From an uncultured Oscillospiraceae bacterium (GTDB taxonomy: Bacteria > Bacillota > Clostridia > Oscillospirales > Ruminococcaceae): a DNA stretch of 64,000 bases. The notes below the pieces were generated by a model. That model was given only the letters and a program-made list of their open reading frames with translations, did not search any database and was not told where the DNA came from. The position numbers were made by a program, and so were the translations under genes. This document shows, piece after piece, positions 25,471-34,891 of this stretch. The stretch lies in NCBI GenBank assembly GCA_900548355.1, contig URKR01000012.1:1-64000 (forward strand). Reading direction: 5' to 3'. Each line of letters begins with the position of its first letter. Position 1 is the first letter of the stretch.

Positions 25471-25869
25471 TCAGGCAAACTGCCACTCCTCGTCCAAGTT
25501 TACCACGCAGGCCACACAGCCGCCCTGAGCCAGCAGGTCGGCGACTTTTTGGCGGGCGGCGGCTTCATCGCACATCCAGGTTACCAGGAAGTAGTTTTCG
25601 GCCGGTACCCCATAGTAGACCCAGCGCCCGTCGGTACGCACAAGATCGTCAAGGTGGTCAAGTTCCTCACCGTCGGTCAGGCCGGGGCCTTCCTCGGCAT
25701 AGATCATTTCAGGGGAAACCTGCAGCATGTTGATGACGGTGATGCTGCTTTGGATATAGCTGTCGCGGTCGGTTCCCTGCAGTTCGGCCTGCCGCACGGG
25801 CCAGGCCGAGGCAAACGCCTTGATCAGCAGCTCCCGCACCTCAATCATCGAATCACCGGTTTTGTACAT
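25471..25869 (-). CDS. Hypothetical protein of 132 aa
   Basis: A soluble acidic protein with no recognised domain, starting MYKTGDSMIEVRELLIKAF and containing a WVYYGVPAENYFLVTWMCDEA segment that reads like a beta-sheet/alpha fold. ATG 25869 follows GGAGGGATTCACA, and a good promoter stands upstream, so it is really expressed. It is 28 bases from cca, suggesting cotranscription; the link may be only physical. I cannot assign a function. Confidence 0.7.
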   Translation of the reverse strand: MYKTGDSMIEVRELLIKAFASAWPVRQAELQGTDRDSYIQSSITVINMLQVSPEMIYAEEGPGLTDGEELDHLDDLVRTDGRWVYYGVPAENYFLVTWMCDEAAARQKVADLLAQGGCVACVVNLDEEWQFA

Positions 25870-25898
25870 TGTGAATCCCTCCTCCTATGTATGAATAC

Positions 25899-25927
25899 AG
25901 TATAACACGCGCGCCGCGCGGCCGCAA
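25899..25927 (-). promoter_or_regulatory. Promoter of hypothetical gene and cca
   Basis: On the minus strand TTGCGG (25927-25922), 17 bases, TATACT (25904-25899) with TGT upstream. Confidence 0.6.
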
Positions 25928-25955
25928 TGGCTTTTTGCCGCGGCAGCGGCGCAGC

Positions 25956-25994
25956 AAAAAGCAGCCCCTCTCTGCAGTGACAGAGAGGGGCTGC
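25956..25994 (-). terminator. Terminator after pckA
   Basis: GCAGCCCCTCTCTG (25961-25974) and CAGAGAGGGGCTGC (25981-25994) form a 14-bp perfect stem, followed on the minus strand by TTTTT (25960-25956). Confidence 0.92.
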
Positions 25995-26026
25995 CAGGAT
26001 TTTAAGCCGTCAGGCAGGCTGGGCGC

Positions 26027-27631
26027 TTACAGCTGCGGGCCAGCGGGCACAAGGGCCTTGCCGGCGGGGTTGCTTTCGTACTTGACGAAGTTCTTCTGGA
26101 AGCGGGAAGCCAGATCCTTGGCCTTGGTCTCCCACTCCGAAGCGTCGGCATAGGTGTCGCGCGGGTCAAGAATCTTCGGGTCAACGCCGGGCAGCTCGGT
26201 GGGAACTTCAAAGTTGAAGTAGGGGATGGACTTGGTCGGGGCCGAGTTGATCGAACCGTCCAGGATCGCATCGATGATGCCGCGGGTATCCTTGATCGAG
26301 ATACGCTTGCCGGTGCCGTTCCAGCCGGTGTTGACGAGGTACGCCTTGGCGCCGCTCTGCTGCATGCGCTTGACGAGCTCCTCGGCATACTTGGTGGGAT
26401 GCAGCTCGAGGAAGGCCTGGCCGAAGCAAGCAGAGAAGGTCGGGGTGGGCTCGGTGATGCCGCGCTCGGTGCCGGCCAGCTTGGCGGTGAAGCCGGACAG
26501 GAAGTAATACTCGGTCTGCTCCGGGGTCAGGATCGAAACCGGGGGCAGAACGCCGAAGGCATCAGCCGAAAGGAAGATGACGTTCTTGGCGGCCGGAGCG
26601 GCGGAAACCGGACGCACGATCTTCTCGATGTGGTTGATCGGGTAGGAAACGCGGGTGTTCTCGGTCACGCTCTTGTCGTGGAAATCGATCTTGCCGTTTT
26701 CGTCCAGCGTGACGTTCTCGAGCAGGGCGTCGCGCTTGATCGCGTTGTAGATGTCGGGCTCGGACTCTTTGTCGAGGTCGATGACCTTGGCGTAGCAGCC
26801 ACCCTCAAAGTTAAAGACGCCGTTGTCGTCCCAGCCGTGCTCGTCATCGCCGATCAGCAGGCGCTTCGGGTCGGTGGAGAGGGTGGTCTTGCCGGTGCCG
26901 GACAGGCCGAAGAAGATGGCGGTGTTTTCGCCGTTCATATCGGTGTTGGCAGAGCAGTGCATCGAAGCAATGCCCTTGAGCGGCAGGTAGTAGTTCATCA
27001 TCGAGAACATACCCTTCTTCATCTCGCCGCCGTACCAGGTGTTCAGGATGACCTGCTCGCGGTCGGTCAGGTTAAAGACAACCGCCGTCTCGGAGTTGAG
27101 GCCCAGCTCCTTGTAGTTCTCAACCTTGGCCTTGGAGGCATTGTAGCAGACGAAATCGGGTTCGAAGTTTTCCAGTTCCTCGGCGGTGGGCTCGATGAAC
27201 ATATTCTTGACGAAGTGAGCCTGCCAAGCCACTTCCATGATAAAGCGGATGGCCATGCGGCTGTCCTTATTGGCGCCGCAGAACACGTCCATCACATACA
27301 GCTTCTTGTTGGAAAGCTCCTGCAAAGCCAGCTTCTTGCAGGCGTCCCAGGCTTCCTTCGAAGCGGGCTTGTTGTCGTTTTTGTACTCGGGGGTGGTCCA
27401 CCACACAGTGTCCTTCGAGGTCTCGTCCATCACGATGAACTTGTCCTTGGGGGAACGGCCGGTGTAGATGCCGGTCATAACATTGACGGCGCCCAGCTCG
27501 CTGACCTGGCCCTTTTCATAGCCTTCCAGGCCGGGTTTGGTCTCCTCTTCGAACAGCATTTCATACGAGGGATTGTACACGATCTCGGTGGTACCGGTGA
27601 TCCCGTACTTTGTCAAATCAATGGTTTTCAT
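26027..27631 (-). CDS. pckA: Phosphoenolpyruvate carboxykinase (ATP)
   Basis: Interconverts oxaloacetate + ATP and PEP + CO2. In fermenting anaerobes it usually runs toward oxaloacetate and gains ATP. The 534-aa protein has the substrate Arg motif [10 protein letters not shown], the kinase-1a P-loop [11 protein letters not shown], the kinase-2 motif IGDDEHGW and [11 protein letters not shown] 27631 follows AAGGAGGT; the frame upstream to 27805 is not translated. A near-ideal promoter is 50 bases upstream and a strong terminator follows, so it is a single-gene unit. Confidence 0.97.
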   Translation of the reverse strand: MKTIDLTKYGITGTTEIVYNPSYEMLFEEETKPGLEGYEKGQVSELGAVNVMTGIYTGRSPKDKFIVMDETSKDTVWWTTPEYKNDNKPASKEAWDACKKLALQELSNKKLYVMDVFCGANKDSRMAIRFIMEVAWQAHFVKNMFIEPTAEELENFEPDFVCYNASKAKVENYKELGLNSETAVVFNLTDREQVILNTWYGGEMKKGMFSMMNYYLPLKGIASMHCSANTDMNGENTAIFFGLSGTGKTTLSTDPKRLLIGDDEHGWDDNGVFNFEGGCYAKVIDLDKESEPDIYNAIKRDALLENVTLDENGKIDFHDKSVTENTRVSYPINHIEKIVRPVSAAPAAKNVIFLSADAFGVLPPVSILTPEQTEYYFLSGFTAKLAGTERGITEPTPTFSACFGQAFLELHPTKYAEELVKRMQQSGAKAYLVNTGWNGTGKRISIKDTRGIIDAILDGSINSAPTKSIPYFNFEVPTELPGVDPKILDPRDTYADASEWETKAKDLASRFQKNFVKYESNPAGKALVPAGPQL

Positions 27632-27677
27632 TGGGGAAATACCTCCTTGTATCCCAGTATTTCGTTTACCATGACTA

Positions 27678-27706
27678 AGTATACCGTAATTCCCGAAAAA
27701 CTGCAA
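27678..27706 (-). promoter_or_regulatory. Promoter of pckA
   Basis: Minus strand TTGCAG (27706-27701), 17 bases, TATACT (27683-27678). Confidence 0.75.
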
Positions 27707-27830
27707 CGTCTGAAATGCATAGTTCCAGAAAAAAATTGAAAACAATTGGTGAACAAAACCAAAGAAAGCCTGCCCCAAAGGGGAAAATACCCGCCCGCGG
27801 GCCAAAATCCTACCATTTGGCCCGGAATTG

Positions 27831-27839
27831 TGCTATACT
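27831..27839 (+). promoter_or_regulatory. Extended -10 promoter of nitroreductase gene
   Basis: TGCTATACT (27831-27839); the -35 region is poor. It lies 62 bases before the ATG. Confidence 0.5.
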
Positions 27840-27900
27840 AAAGAAAACACGGGGCGGCCTGCGCTGCCCCGCAACCCAATACAGGAAAGGTGGAATCTCT

Positions 27901-28434
27901 ATGCTGACTAATGAAACGCTGCACACCCTTGAAACGCGCCGCAGCTGCCGCGCCTATCAGGATCGTCCGGTTGACCCCGAAGCCCTTGCCGCCGTTGTGC
28001 GGGCCGGCACCTTTGCCCCCACCGGCATGGGCGGGCAGAGCCCGGTCATCGTCGTCGTGCAGGACAAAGCGACCCGGGACACACTCTCCCGCCTGAATGC
28101 CGCCGTTATGGGCAACACCGGCGACCCGTTCTACGGCGCGCCGGTTGTTGCGGTTGTGCTGGCCGATACCGCCCGCGGCACCTGGCAGTATGACGGCAGC
28201 CTTGTCATGGGCAACATGCTCAACGCAGCGGCCAGCGTCGGCTTAGGCAGCTGCTGGATTCACCGCGCCAAGGAAGTGTTTGAAAGCGCTGAGGGCAAGG
28301 CGCTTCTGGCACAATGGGGCGTGCCGAACGCCGAGCGGCTTGTCGGCATCGGCAACTGCATCCTCGGCTATCCCGCGCCCGGTGGTGAAAAGCCGGCTGC
28401 CCCGCGCAAGGAAAACTATGTGCTCTATGTCTGA
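27901..28434 (+). CDS. Nitroreductase-family flavoprotein
   Basis: A 177-aa FMN-dependent oxidoreductase of the nitroreductase fold: starts with the FMN-binding LETRRSCRAYQDRPV (about 10-24), has APTGMGGQSP, and the C-terminal GLGSCWIHRA. Such enzymes reduce nitro-compounds, quinones or flavin with NAD(P)H; the natural substrate is not evident. ATG 27901 is preceded by AGGAAAGGTGG. Its stop overlaps the start of acpS, so the two are coupled. Confidence 0.88.
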   Translation: MLTNETLHTLETRRSCRAYQDRPVDPEALAAVVRAGTFAPTGMGGQSPVIVVVQDKATRDTLSRLNAAVMGNTGDPFYGAPVVAVVLADTARGTWQYDGSLVMGNMLNAAASVGLGSCWIHRAKEVFESAEGKALLAQWGVPNAERLVGIGNCILGYPAPGGEKPAAPRKENYVLYV

Positions 28435-28843
28435 TACACGCCTCGGCCCGCCCGCAGGCCATATCCTCGGTATTGGGGTGGATCTGTGCGCCCCGGCCCG
28501 GATGGAGCGCGCGCTGGGCCGGGAAGCATTTTTGCACCGCGTCTTTTCGCCCGAGGAGCAGGCCCTGCTCGCCGCGCGCAGCGGCAAGGCAAAGTGGGAG
28601 ACCGCCGCCGCCAACTTTGCTGCGAAGGAAGCCTTTTTAAAAGCCTGCGGCAAGGGCCTCGGCGGTTTTGCTCTGGCCGAGATCGCGGTGCTGCGGCGCG
28701 AATCCGGCGCGCCCTACTACGCGCTGACCGGCGCGGCCGCGGCCTGGCTGGCCGCGCGCGGCGGGGTGGCGCACCTCTCGCTCTCCCATGACGCCGGCAT
28801 GGCCTGCGCCTTTACGGTGCTGGAGGGGCGGGGCGAAGCGTAA
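28427..28843 (+). CDS. acpS: Holo-[acyl-carrier-protein] synthase
   Basis: Transfers 4'-phosphopantetheine from CoA to acyl carrier proteins. The 138-aa enzyme shows GIGVDLCAPARME with the Mg-binding Asp, FSPEEQ, and NFAAKEAFLKACGKGL followed by LSLSHD. It overlaps the nitroreductase stop. Start uncertain: ATG 28418 is five bases from AAGGA, ATG 28427 fourteen; I give the latter for length. Its clients would include the ACP encoded at 57706-57948. Confidence 0.92.
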   Translation: MSDTRLGPPAGHILGIGVDLCAPARMERALGREAFLHRVFSPEEQALLAARSGKAKWETAAANFAAKEAFLKACGKGLGGFALAEIAVLRRESGAPYYALTGAAAAWLAARGGVAHLSLSHDAGMACAFTVLEGRGEA

Positions 28844-28931
28844 CCCGGCCTGCGCTTTTTTCCCGCTGTGGTGATTAACCCTGCCTTCGGCTGCTTATAC
28901 TGTAAGTGAGCAAACGAAGGAGGGCAGACAG

Positions 28932-29303
28932 ATGGAGGTACACAGAGGGGAAGTTTTTTACGCTGACCTGAGCCCGGTGGTGGGAAGCGAGCAGGGCGGG
29001 GTGCGGCCGGTACTTATCATCCAGAATGAGATCGGCAACAAGCACAGCCCCACCGTCATTGCGGCGGCCATCACTTCGCGGCAGGATAAAAATCGCCTGC
29101 CGACCCACATCGGGGTGCGGGCCGACCGCTGCGGCCTGGCCAAGGACAGCATCATCCTGACCGAACAGATCCGCACGCTGGACAAACGCCGCCTGCGCGA
29201 GCGTGCCGGCAAGATCCCGCCTGAGGATATGCACCGCGTTGACGAAGCCCTCGGCGTCTCGATGGGCCTTGTCCCCCAGCCCGCGCCGGGGACGATGTTT
29301 TGA
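28932..29303 (+). CDS. mazF: MazF/PemK-type endoribonuclease toxin (EndoA-like)
   Basis: A 123-aa protein very similar to Bacillus MazF/NdoA, which cuts mRNA at short sites such as UACAU. The catalytic Arg25 (in GGVRPVLIIQN) and Thr48 (AAAITSR) are at the same positions as in that enzyme; the C-terminal TEQIRTLDKRRL matches too. ATG 28932 follows CGAAGGAGGGC. Unlike Bacillus, where the antitoxin NdoAI lies directly upstream, the preceding gene is acpS and the 88-base gap has no room for an antitoxin. It is transcribed alone (TATACT 28896-28901). Confidence 0.92.
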   Translation: MEVHRGEVFYADLSPVVGSEQGGVRPVLIIQNEIGNKHSPTVIAAAITSRQDKNRLPTHIGVRADRCGLAKDSIILTEQIRTLDKRRLRERAGKIPPEDMHRVDEALGVSMGLVPQPAPGTMF

Positions 29304-29309
29304 GAGAAA

Positions 29310-29355
29310 GAATCCCCCGCCCTGCGCATTGCGTTGCAGGGTGGGGGATTCCTTA
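29310..29355. terminator. Bidirectional terminator, mazF/apbE
   Basis: GAATCCCCCGCCCTGC (29310-29325) pairs with GCAGGGTGGGGGATTC (29336-29351) with one mismatch. Confidence 0.85.
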
Positions 29356-29377
29356 TGGGGGATGCGGGGCAGGGGCG

Positions 29378-30451
29378 TCACCGCCCCGGCCAGTTCACAG
29401 TTTCCCGCACGGTTCCGTCAGCGGTCATCCACTGGACGGCGGTATCGGGGAAATTGGCGAGCAGAGCCTCGCCCTCGTCGGCCGGCAGGCAGAACAGCGC
29501 GGTCGAGAGCGCGTCGCCCCAGCCGGCGTCGCCGCTTAAAATCGCAACGCTGCGGTTATACCGCGCGGGCTGCTGCGTTTGCAGGTCGATCAGATGGTGG
29601 TAGGCTGTGCCGTTTACCACGACATACCGCTGGTAATCCCCGCTGACAATCAGGCTCTGCCCGGGTTCCAGCGCCACTTCGGCCAGCAGCGCCCCGCCTT
29701 CGGGGTTTTGCACGCCGGCCGTCCAGCGCGCGCCGTCGGGCTTTGTGCCGATCGCCCGCACGCTGCCGCCTGCGTTGAGCAGCGCGCTTTCCAGCCCGCG
29801 GGCTTCGGCCGCGCTGGCGGCCTGCTCGACGGCCCAGCCCTTGGCGATCGCCCCAACGTCGAGCTGCAGTTCAGGGTCGGCAAAATAGACGGTGCCGGCT
29901 TCTTCGTCGAGCACAAGGTCGTTGATGTCGATATGCTGCGCCGCCGCGGCCAGGGCATCCTCGCTCGGCAGCAGGGCGGCCAGGTCGGTTTCGGCGGCCC
30001 CTTCATCGGTGGCGGACTGCGCGGCTTCAATCGCGTCCCGCGCGTCATGCCAAAGCGTGAGCACCGCCCCGGCCGCGATGTTGCAGGCCCCGTCGGTCGC
30101 CTCGGCAGCCTGCTTGCCAAAGGCGAGCAGCGCCATCAAGTCGTCCTCCACCGGCACCGGCCCCTCGGCCGCGTGGGCGTTCAGGGTGGCCAGGTTGGTC
30201 AGGCCATCGTACTCATGGTAGGCGTCAAACAGCTGGTGGTAACGCAGCAGGTCGTCGTGGATCGCTTCGCTCTGCCGCTGGTTCTCGGCCTCGCTGTCCA
30301 CATAGAGCGAAAGGCTGACGACGGTATCAAACACATCCCACCAGGTGGCGGAGCAAAGCCGGGGGCGCGGGCGCGCCTGGTACAGAATCAGCCCGACCAG
30401 GACGGTCACGGCCACCGCCGCGAGCACGCCCCGCCATACCCGGCGGATCAT
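29378..30451 (-). CDS. apbE: FAD:protein FMN transferase, ApbE family
   Basis: Attaches FMN covalently to Thr of exported proteins such as RnfG or NqrC. The 357-aa precursor has an N-terminal signal anchor (about 4-25) without lipobox Cys, TWWDVFDTVVSL for FAD contact, DVGAIAKGWAVEQ, NAGGSVRAIG, SGDYQRYV, HHLIDLQTQQP and the Mg-site region GDALSTALF. No flavinylated target lies nearby. The ATG overlaps the upstream gene's stop (30448-30451), so they are coupled. Confidence 0.92.
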   Translation of the reverse strand: MIRRVWRGVLAAVAVTVLVGLILYQARPRPRLCSATWWDVFDTVVSLSLYVDSEAENQRQSEAIHDDLLRYHQLFDAYHEYDGLTNLATLNAHAAEGPVPVEDDLMALLAFGKQAAEATDGACNIAAGAVLTLWHDARDAIEAAQSATDEGAAETDLAALLPSEDALAAAAQHIDINDLVLDEEAGTVYFADPELQLDVGAIAKGWAVEQAASAAEARGLESALLNAGGSVRAIGTKPDGARWTAGVQNPEGGALLAEVALEPGQSLIVSGDYQRYVVVNGTAYHHLIDLQTQQPARYNRSVAILSGDAGWGDALSTALFCLPADEGEALLANFPDTAVQWMTADGTVRETVNWPGR

Positions 30452-30849
30452 GCGCCGCCCCCGATCGCCTCGTGCTCGGCGTTGAGCTCATGCAGCAATG
30501 CGCCGAGCGTCCAGCCGCGGCTCGTCGGCGTGACCATTGCCCGCAGGGGGATGTCTGCACCGCCCCGCCGCAGCGTATCGAGGAAACCGTTCAGGCTGCC
30601 GTCGTCGGTGCGCAGTCCGCTCACGATCAGGGCCGCGCGGTCGGGCAGGGAAACGGCTTCGGGCATCGGTTTGCCGGGCCGCCCGGCCACAAGGTTGCCG
30701 ACCGTCGCGCCGAGCTCGGCTTCCCCCACCGCACGCAGCCGCAGCTTGTACTGCCGCGCAGCCAGTTCCAGTATGCCAAACCCCGGCCTGTCCGGGCCAA
30801 AGTTCCAGACCAGCGCGCAGCGGGGCTCCTGGTTCAAATGTACTTTCAT
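30448..30849 (-). CDS. DUF3783-like protein
   Basis: A 133-aa soluble protein. The C-terminal half (ALIVSGLRTDDGSLNGFLD ... IPLRAMVTPTSRGWTLGALL) follows the DUF3783 pattern, a small clostridial family of unknown role. Translationally coupled to apbE by a 4-base overlap, so a link to flavinylation or to a redox partner is possible but unproved. ATG 30849 follows GGGAGGCCTTC. Confidence 0.65.
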   Translation of the reverse strand: MKVHLNQEPRCALVWNFGPDRPGFGILELAARQYKLRLRAVGEAELGATVGNLVAGRPGKPMPEAVSLPDRAALIVSGLRTDDGSLNGFLDTLRRGGADIPLRAMVTPTSRGWTLGALLHELNAEHEAIGGGA

Positions 30850-30888
30850 GAAGGCCTCCCTTGCTGATCGAAGGTTGATACAAAAGGG

Positions 30889-30945
30889 AGGGGCCGGGTT
30901 TTCAAAACGGCAGGGCGCCGTCTTGAACCCCGTGCCCCTCCTGTT
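30889..30945 (-). terminator. Probable terminator after secA
   Basis: GGAGGGGC...GGGTT (from 30887) pairs imperfectly with AACCCCGTGCCCCTCC (30929-30944) over an inner GGCAGGGCGCC loop; minus-strand side is followed by CTTTTGT. Imperfect and short T-run. Confidence 0.5.
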
Positions 30946-30951
30946 TGTTTG

Positions 30952-33825
30952 TTACAGGTCCGGGTGATATTCTTTGCAGGTGCACTTTTTCCACTTCAGG
31001 CCGCTGCCGCAGGGGCAGGGGTCATTGCGGCCGATCTTCTGCACCCGTACCGGGGCGCTGCCCTTGGCGCCGGCACGCGGGGTGGCGCCTTCGCCGGTCG
31101 GCTGGGCCACCTGCTCACGCTTGGGCTGCACCTCGGGGCGGCGGATCTCGATGGTCAGCAGCATGTGCACGGCGTCTTCCCGGATGGTGGCGACCATCTC
31201 GTCAAACATCTGGAAACCTTCCACCCGGTACTCGGTCACCGGGTCATGCTGGCCGTAGCCGCGCAGGCCCATGCCCTGTTTGAGCTGGTCCATGTTGTCA
31301 ATGTGATCCATCCACTTGGAATCAACATTGCGCAGCAGGCAGATGCGCTCAAGTTCCCGCATCATCGGCGCACCGTACTTCTTTTCCTTGGCCTGCAGGA
31401 TGGTCATGCCGCGATTGTACAGCATATCCGCGACTTCTTCGCGGGTGATGCTGTTCAGCTGCTCGGTCGTATAGTTGAAGTCGGTGGGCAGGCAGAGCCA
31501 GTTCATATAATGGCGGCGCAGTGCGGCAAAATCCCAATCGTCGGCGGATTCGCCGCTCAGGAAGGACTGGCAGCTTTCATCAATCGACTGCCGCATCATC
31601 TCATGCAGTTTGTCCGAAATATCCTCGCCGTTGAGCACCTGCTGGCGCTGCTTGTAGATGATTTCACGCTGCTGGTTCATGACATCGTCATACTGCAGCA
31701 CCTGCTTGCGGATTGCGAAGTTCGAAGCCTCCAGCTTCTTCTGCGCGCTCTCGATGGTGTTGGTGATGATCTTGTTTTCAATCGGCACATCTTCTTCAAG
31801 GCCGAGCGAATCCATGAGGTTCTGCACCCGCTCGCCGCCGAAAATACGCATCAGGTCGTCTTCCAGGCTCAGGAAAAAGCGGGAAGCGCCCGGGTCGCCC
31901 TGGCGGCCGGCACGGCCGCGCAGCTGGTTGTCAATGCGGCGGCTTTCATGCCGCTCGGTGCCGATGATGAACAGCCCGCCGGCGTCGCGCACAATCTCGG
32001 CTTCGCGCTTGACTTCCGGCTCAAACTCCGCCACCAGCGCGTCAAAACGCTTGCGGGCGGAAAGAACCTCGGCATCGTCGGTGTCGGCGTGGCCGTCGGC
32101 TTCGTTGAGCAAAAAGTCCAGCCGGGTGCTGTGGTCCACCGGCGCCGGTTTGTCAGGCAGGGGAGCGCCGGCGGCCTTGGCGGCGGCGCGGGCTTCCTTG
32201 TAGGCTTTCTCGGCGGCTTCTTCGGCTGCAAGCAGGCCCTTTTCAAGTTCTTTGCGCAGCGCGGCCTTGGCCATGTAGGTTACGTTACCGCCCAGCATGA
32301 TGTCGGTGCCGCGGCCGGCCATGTTGGTGGCAATAGTCACGGCGCCCTGCTTGCCGGCCTGTGCCACGATCTCGGCCTCGCGCTCATGCTGCTTGGCGTT
32401 CAGCACATTGTGCGGAATGCCGCGCCCTTTGAGCATCTTTGAGAGTGTTTCGCTCTTCTCCACGCTCACGGTGCCGACCAGCACGGGCTGGCCTTTCTCA
32501 TGGCATTCGGCAATCTGGTCGATGACGGCGTTGTATTTGCCCTTCATCGTTTTGTACACACTGTCAGGCAGGTCCTGGCGCGCACGCGGTTTGTTGGTCG
32601 GTACACTGACAATCTGCAGGCCGTAAATCTCGCTGAACTCATCCGCCTCGGTCGAAGCCGTACCGGTCATGCCGGCCAGCTTTTTGTACATACGGAAGTA
32701 GTTCTGGAAGGTGATCGTCGCAAGCGTTTTGCTCTCGGCTGCGACGTTGACCCCCTCCTTCGCCTCAATGGCCTGGTGCAGACCGTCGTTGTAGCGGCGG
32801 CCGTACATCAACCGGCCGGTGAATTCATCGACGATGATGACCTCGCCGTCCTTGACGATATAGTCGGTGTCCCGGTGCATGACACCATGGGCTTTGATGG
32901 CCTGGTCAATGTAATGGCGCAGCGTCATATTGTCGGCGTCGGCCAGGTTTTCAACGCCGAACCAGCTTTCGGCTTTTTTGACGCCGCTCTCGGTCAGTGA
33001 ACAGCTCTTGTGTTTTTCGTCCACGACATAGTCGCCATCGACCTGCTCCTCGGCCGAAACCTTGTCGTCCAGTTCGACAATGACGGATTTTTTCAGCGTC
33101 TTGGCAAAGTCGTCGGCGCGCTTGTACATCACGCTTGAATCCTCGCCCTTGCCGGAGATAATCAGCGGGGTACGAGCCTCATCAATCAGGATGGAGTCCA
33201 CCTCATCGACAATGGCGTAGGCGTGGCCGCGCTGTACCATGTTGGCTTTGTAGACAACCATGTTGTCGCGCAGGTAGTCAAAACCGAATTCGTTGTTGGT
33301 GCCATAGGTGACATCTGCCTCATAGGCCTTTTTGCGTTCGGCGGGGGATACGCTGTGCACCACCAGCCCGACGCTCAGCCCCAAAAAGCGGTAAACCTTG
33401 CCCATCCATTCGCTGTCGCGCTTGGCCAGGTAATCGTTAACGGTTACCACGTGCACGCCTTCGCCGGTCAACGCGTTCAGGTAAACCGGCATCGTGGCAA
33501 CCAGCGTTTTGCCTTCGCCGGTCTGCATCTCAGCAATGCAGGCGCGGTGCAGCACAATACCGCCGATGATCTGCACGGGGTAGGGCTTCAGGCCCAGCAC
33601 ACGCCAGTCGGCTTCGCGGCAAACCGCGAACGCTTCGGGCAGAATATCGTCCAGGCTGGCGCCATCGGCCAGCTTTTGCTTGAGCGCAGGGGTCTTGGCC
33701 TGCAGCTCGGCATCGGTCAGCTTCTGCATTTCCGGTTCGAGCGCAAGCACCTTGTCCGCAATCGGGCGGATCCGTTTGAGCTCCTTATCCGAGAAGCTGC
33801 CGAACAGTTTTTCCAAGAAAGACAT
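30952..33825 (-). CDS. secA: Preprotein translocase ATPase SecA
   Basis: The ATP motor that drives precursor proteins through SecYEG. The 957-aa protein has Walker A MQTGEGKT (about 103-110), [32 protein letters not shown] and [21 protein letters not shown] split by a long Ala/Lys/Glu-rich insertion (about 525-605) not present in E. coli SecA. The C-terminus carries the SEC-C zinc site [15 protein letters not shown] 33825 follows GAGGTGTCCCT. SecE is encoded at 7.5 kb. It has its own strong promoter. Confidence 0.97.
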   Translation of the reverse strand: MSFLEKLFGSFSDKELKRIRPIADKVLALEPEMQKLTDAELQAKTPALKQKLADGASLDDILPEAFAVCREADWRVLGLKPYPVQIIGGIVLHRACIAEMQTGEGKTLVATMPVYLNALTGEGVHVVTVNDYLAKRDSEWMGKVYRFLGLSVGLVVHSVSPAERKKAYEADVTYGTNNEFGFDYLRDNMVVYKANMVQRGHAYAIVDEVDSILIDEARTPLIISGKGEDSSVMYKRADDFAKTLKKSVIVELDDKVSAEEQVDGDYVVDEKHKSCSLTESGVKKAESWFGVENLADADNMTLRHYIDQAIKAHGVMHRDTDYIVKDGEVIIVDEFTGRLMYGRRYNDGLHQAIEAKEGVNVAAESKTLATITFQNYFRMYKKLAGMTGTASTEADEFSEIYGLQIVSVPTNKPRARQDLPDSVYKTMKGKYNAVIDQIAECHEKGQPVLVGTVSVEKSETLSKMLKGRGIPHNVLNAKQHEREAEIVAQAGKQGAVTIATNMAGRGTDIMLGGNVTYMAKAALRKELEKGLLAAEEAAEKAYKEARAAAKAAGAPLPDKPAPVDHSTRLDFLLNEADGHADTDDAEVLSARKRFDALVAEFEPEVKREAEIVRDAGGLFIIGTERHESRRIDNQLRGRAGRQGDPGASRFFLSLEDDLMRIFGGERVQNLMDSLGLEEDVPIENKIITNTIESAQKKLEASNFAIRKQVLQYDDVMNQQREIIYKQRQQVLNGEDISDKLHEMMRQSIDESCQSFLSGESADDWDFAALRRHYMNWLCLPTDFNYTTEQLNSITREEVADMLYNRGMTILQAKEKKYGAPMMRELERICLLRNVDSKWMDHIDNMDQLKQGMGLRGYGQHDPVTEYRVEGFQMFDEMVATIREDAVHMLLTIEIRRPEVQPKREQVAQPTGEGATPRAGAKGSAPVRVQKIGRNDPCPCGSGLKWKKCTCKEYHPDL

Positions 33826-33895
33826 AGGGACACCTCAAATCAGCGGTTCCTGGCCCCATTGCGGGGCGTGCAGATCCATAAATACACACTCATAT

Positions 33896-33925
33896 ATAAT
33901 ACACCCGCGCAGGCCTTTCTGTCAA
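33896..33925 (-). promoter_or_regulatory. Promoter of secA, -35 inside a hairpin loop
   Basis: Minus strand TTGACA (33925-33920), 18 bases, TATTAT (33901-33896). The -35 lies in the loop of the palindrome CCCGCGCAGG (33904-33913) / CCTGCGCGGG (33927-33936). Confidence 0.75.
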
Positions 33926-33936
33926 ACCTGCGCGGG
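33904..33936 (-). terminator. Hairpin ending the HAD-DMT transcript, overlapping secA promoter
   Basis: Perfect 10-bp arms CCCGCGCAGG and CCTGCGCGGG around a 13-base loop, 23 bases after the transporter stop. No proper T-run follows on the minus strand (TGTATTATAT), so termination strength is uncertain. Confidence 0.5.
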
Positions 33937-33958
33937 CGATTCTAAAAATTGTTCAGTT

Positions 33959-34888
33959 TTATTTTACAGCTGCGGCGGCCTGCTCGGCATGCTTGCGCGG
34001 CGGCAGGCTCAGCAGGGTCAGCATGGCGAAGATGCAGGCAAACCCGACTGCGTCGATCCATGTGAAAGGAGAACCCAAAAGCAGTGTGCTCAGCAGCGCG
34101 GCGGTAACCGGCTCGGCAAAGGTGTACAGGTTTGCCCGCTGGGCGCCGACCATCTTTACCCCCTGCATAAAGCAGCAGAAGGCCAACACGTTGCCGATCA
34201 GCGAGACAAACACAATGCCAAGAACCCCGCGCAGCGAGGGTACATACCCGCTGGCCCACGGTGCAAAGACAAGGCCGAACACCGCCCCGCCCATCACAAA
34301 CGCCCAGCACTGCATAACCGGGGTTGAATGCCGGCTTTGCAGCCGGCGCGGCCACATTGTGTACAGCACCACGCAGACGCCGCTCAAAAGCCCTGAAACC
34401 AGCGCGGCCGGTGAAATCACCAGGCCGGTCAGACTGCCGTGGGTGGTCAGCAAAAACAGCCCGACCAGGGCCAGCACGATGGAGACAATCTCAAACGCAC
34501 GCGGAGCCCGGCGTGCTTGCAGACAGGTAACGCCCAAAACCATCACGGGGGAAAGGTTCTGCAAAATCGTTGCAACCCCGGCCGTTGAAAGCTGGATGGT
34601 CAGGAAATAGAGGAACTGGCACCCGCTGACCCCGACAAGCCCGTAAATCACAAGGTCTATGGCGTCGCGCGGATCCCGCCAGGGGGCGAACAGCGCCTGG
34701 CGATCCTTTTTGCTGCGGAGCAGGTAATAAAGAAAGAGCACCACGCCGGCCAGGCCCAAACGCAGCGGGGTCAGCCAGTTGGAGTCCATCCCCTCATACT
34801 CGAACAGATACTGGGCCACGCAGCCTGATACACCCCAGCATACGGCGCCGAACAGCGCCAAGAACGAACCTTTTGCAATCTCCCGCAT
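33959..34888 (-). CDS. DMT-family (EamA) transporter
   Basis: A 309-aa inner-membrane protein with ten hydrophobic spans in two EamA repeats; typical features are CWGVSGCVAQYLF at the start, LQNLSPVMVL in repeat 1 and FAEPVTAALLSTLLLG in repeat 2. Family members export or import metabolites, amino acids or drugs; the substrate is unknown. ATG 34888 is three bases after the HAD gene stop, the ribosome site GGAGGG lying in the end of that gene. Confidence 0.9.
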   Translation of the reverse strand: MREIAKGSFLALFGAVCWGVSGCVAQYLFEYEGMDSNWLTPLRLGLAGVVLFLYYLLRSKKDRQALFAPWRDPRDAIDLVIYGLVGVSGCQFLYFLTIQLSTAGVATILQNLSPVMVLGVTCLQARRAPRAFEIVSIVLALVGLFLLTTHGSLTGLVISPAALVSGLLSGVCVVLYTMWPRRLQSRHSTPVMQCWAFVMGGAVFGLVFAPWASGYVPSLRGVLGIVFVSLIGNVLAFCCFMQGVKMVGAQRANLYTFAEPVTAALLSTLLLGSPFTWIDAVGFACIFAMLTLLSLPPRKHAEQAAAAVK

Positions 34889-34891
34889 GGT

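Noticed and set aside
26399-27739. 446-aa plus-strand frame opposite pckA
   Set aside because: Val/Gly/Leu-rich shadow of pckA third positions; no start signal.
30949-32442. 497-aa plus-strand frame opposite secA
   Set aside because: Antisense shadow of secA.
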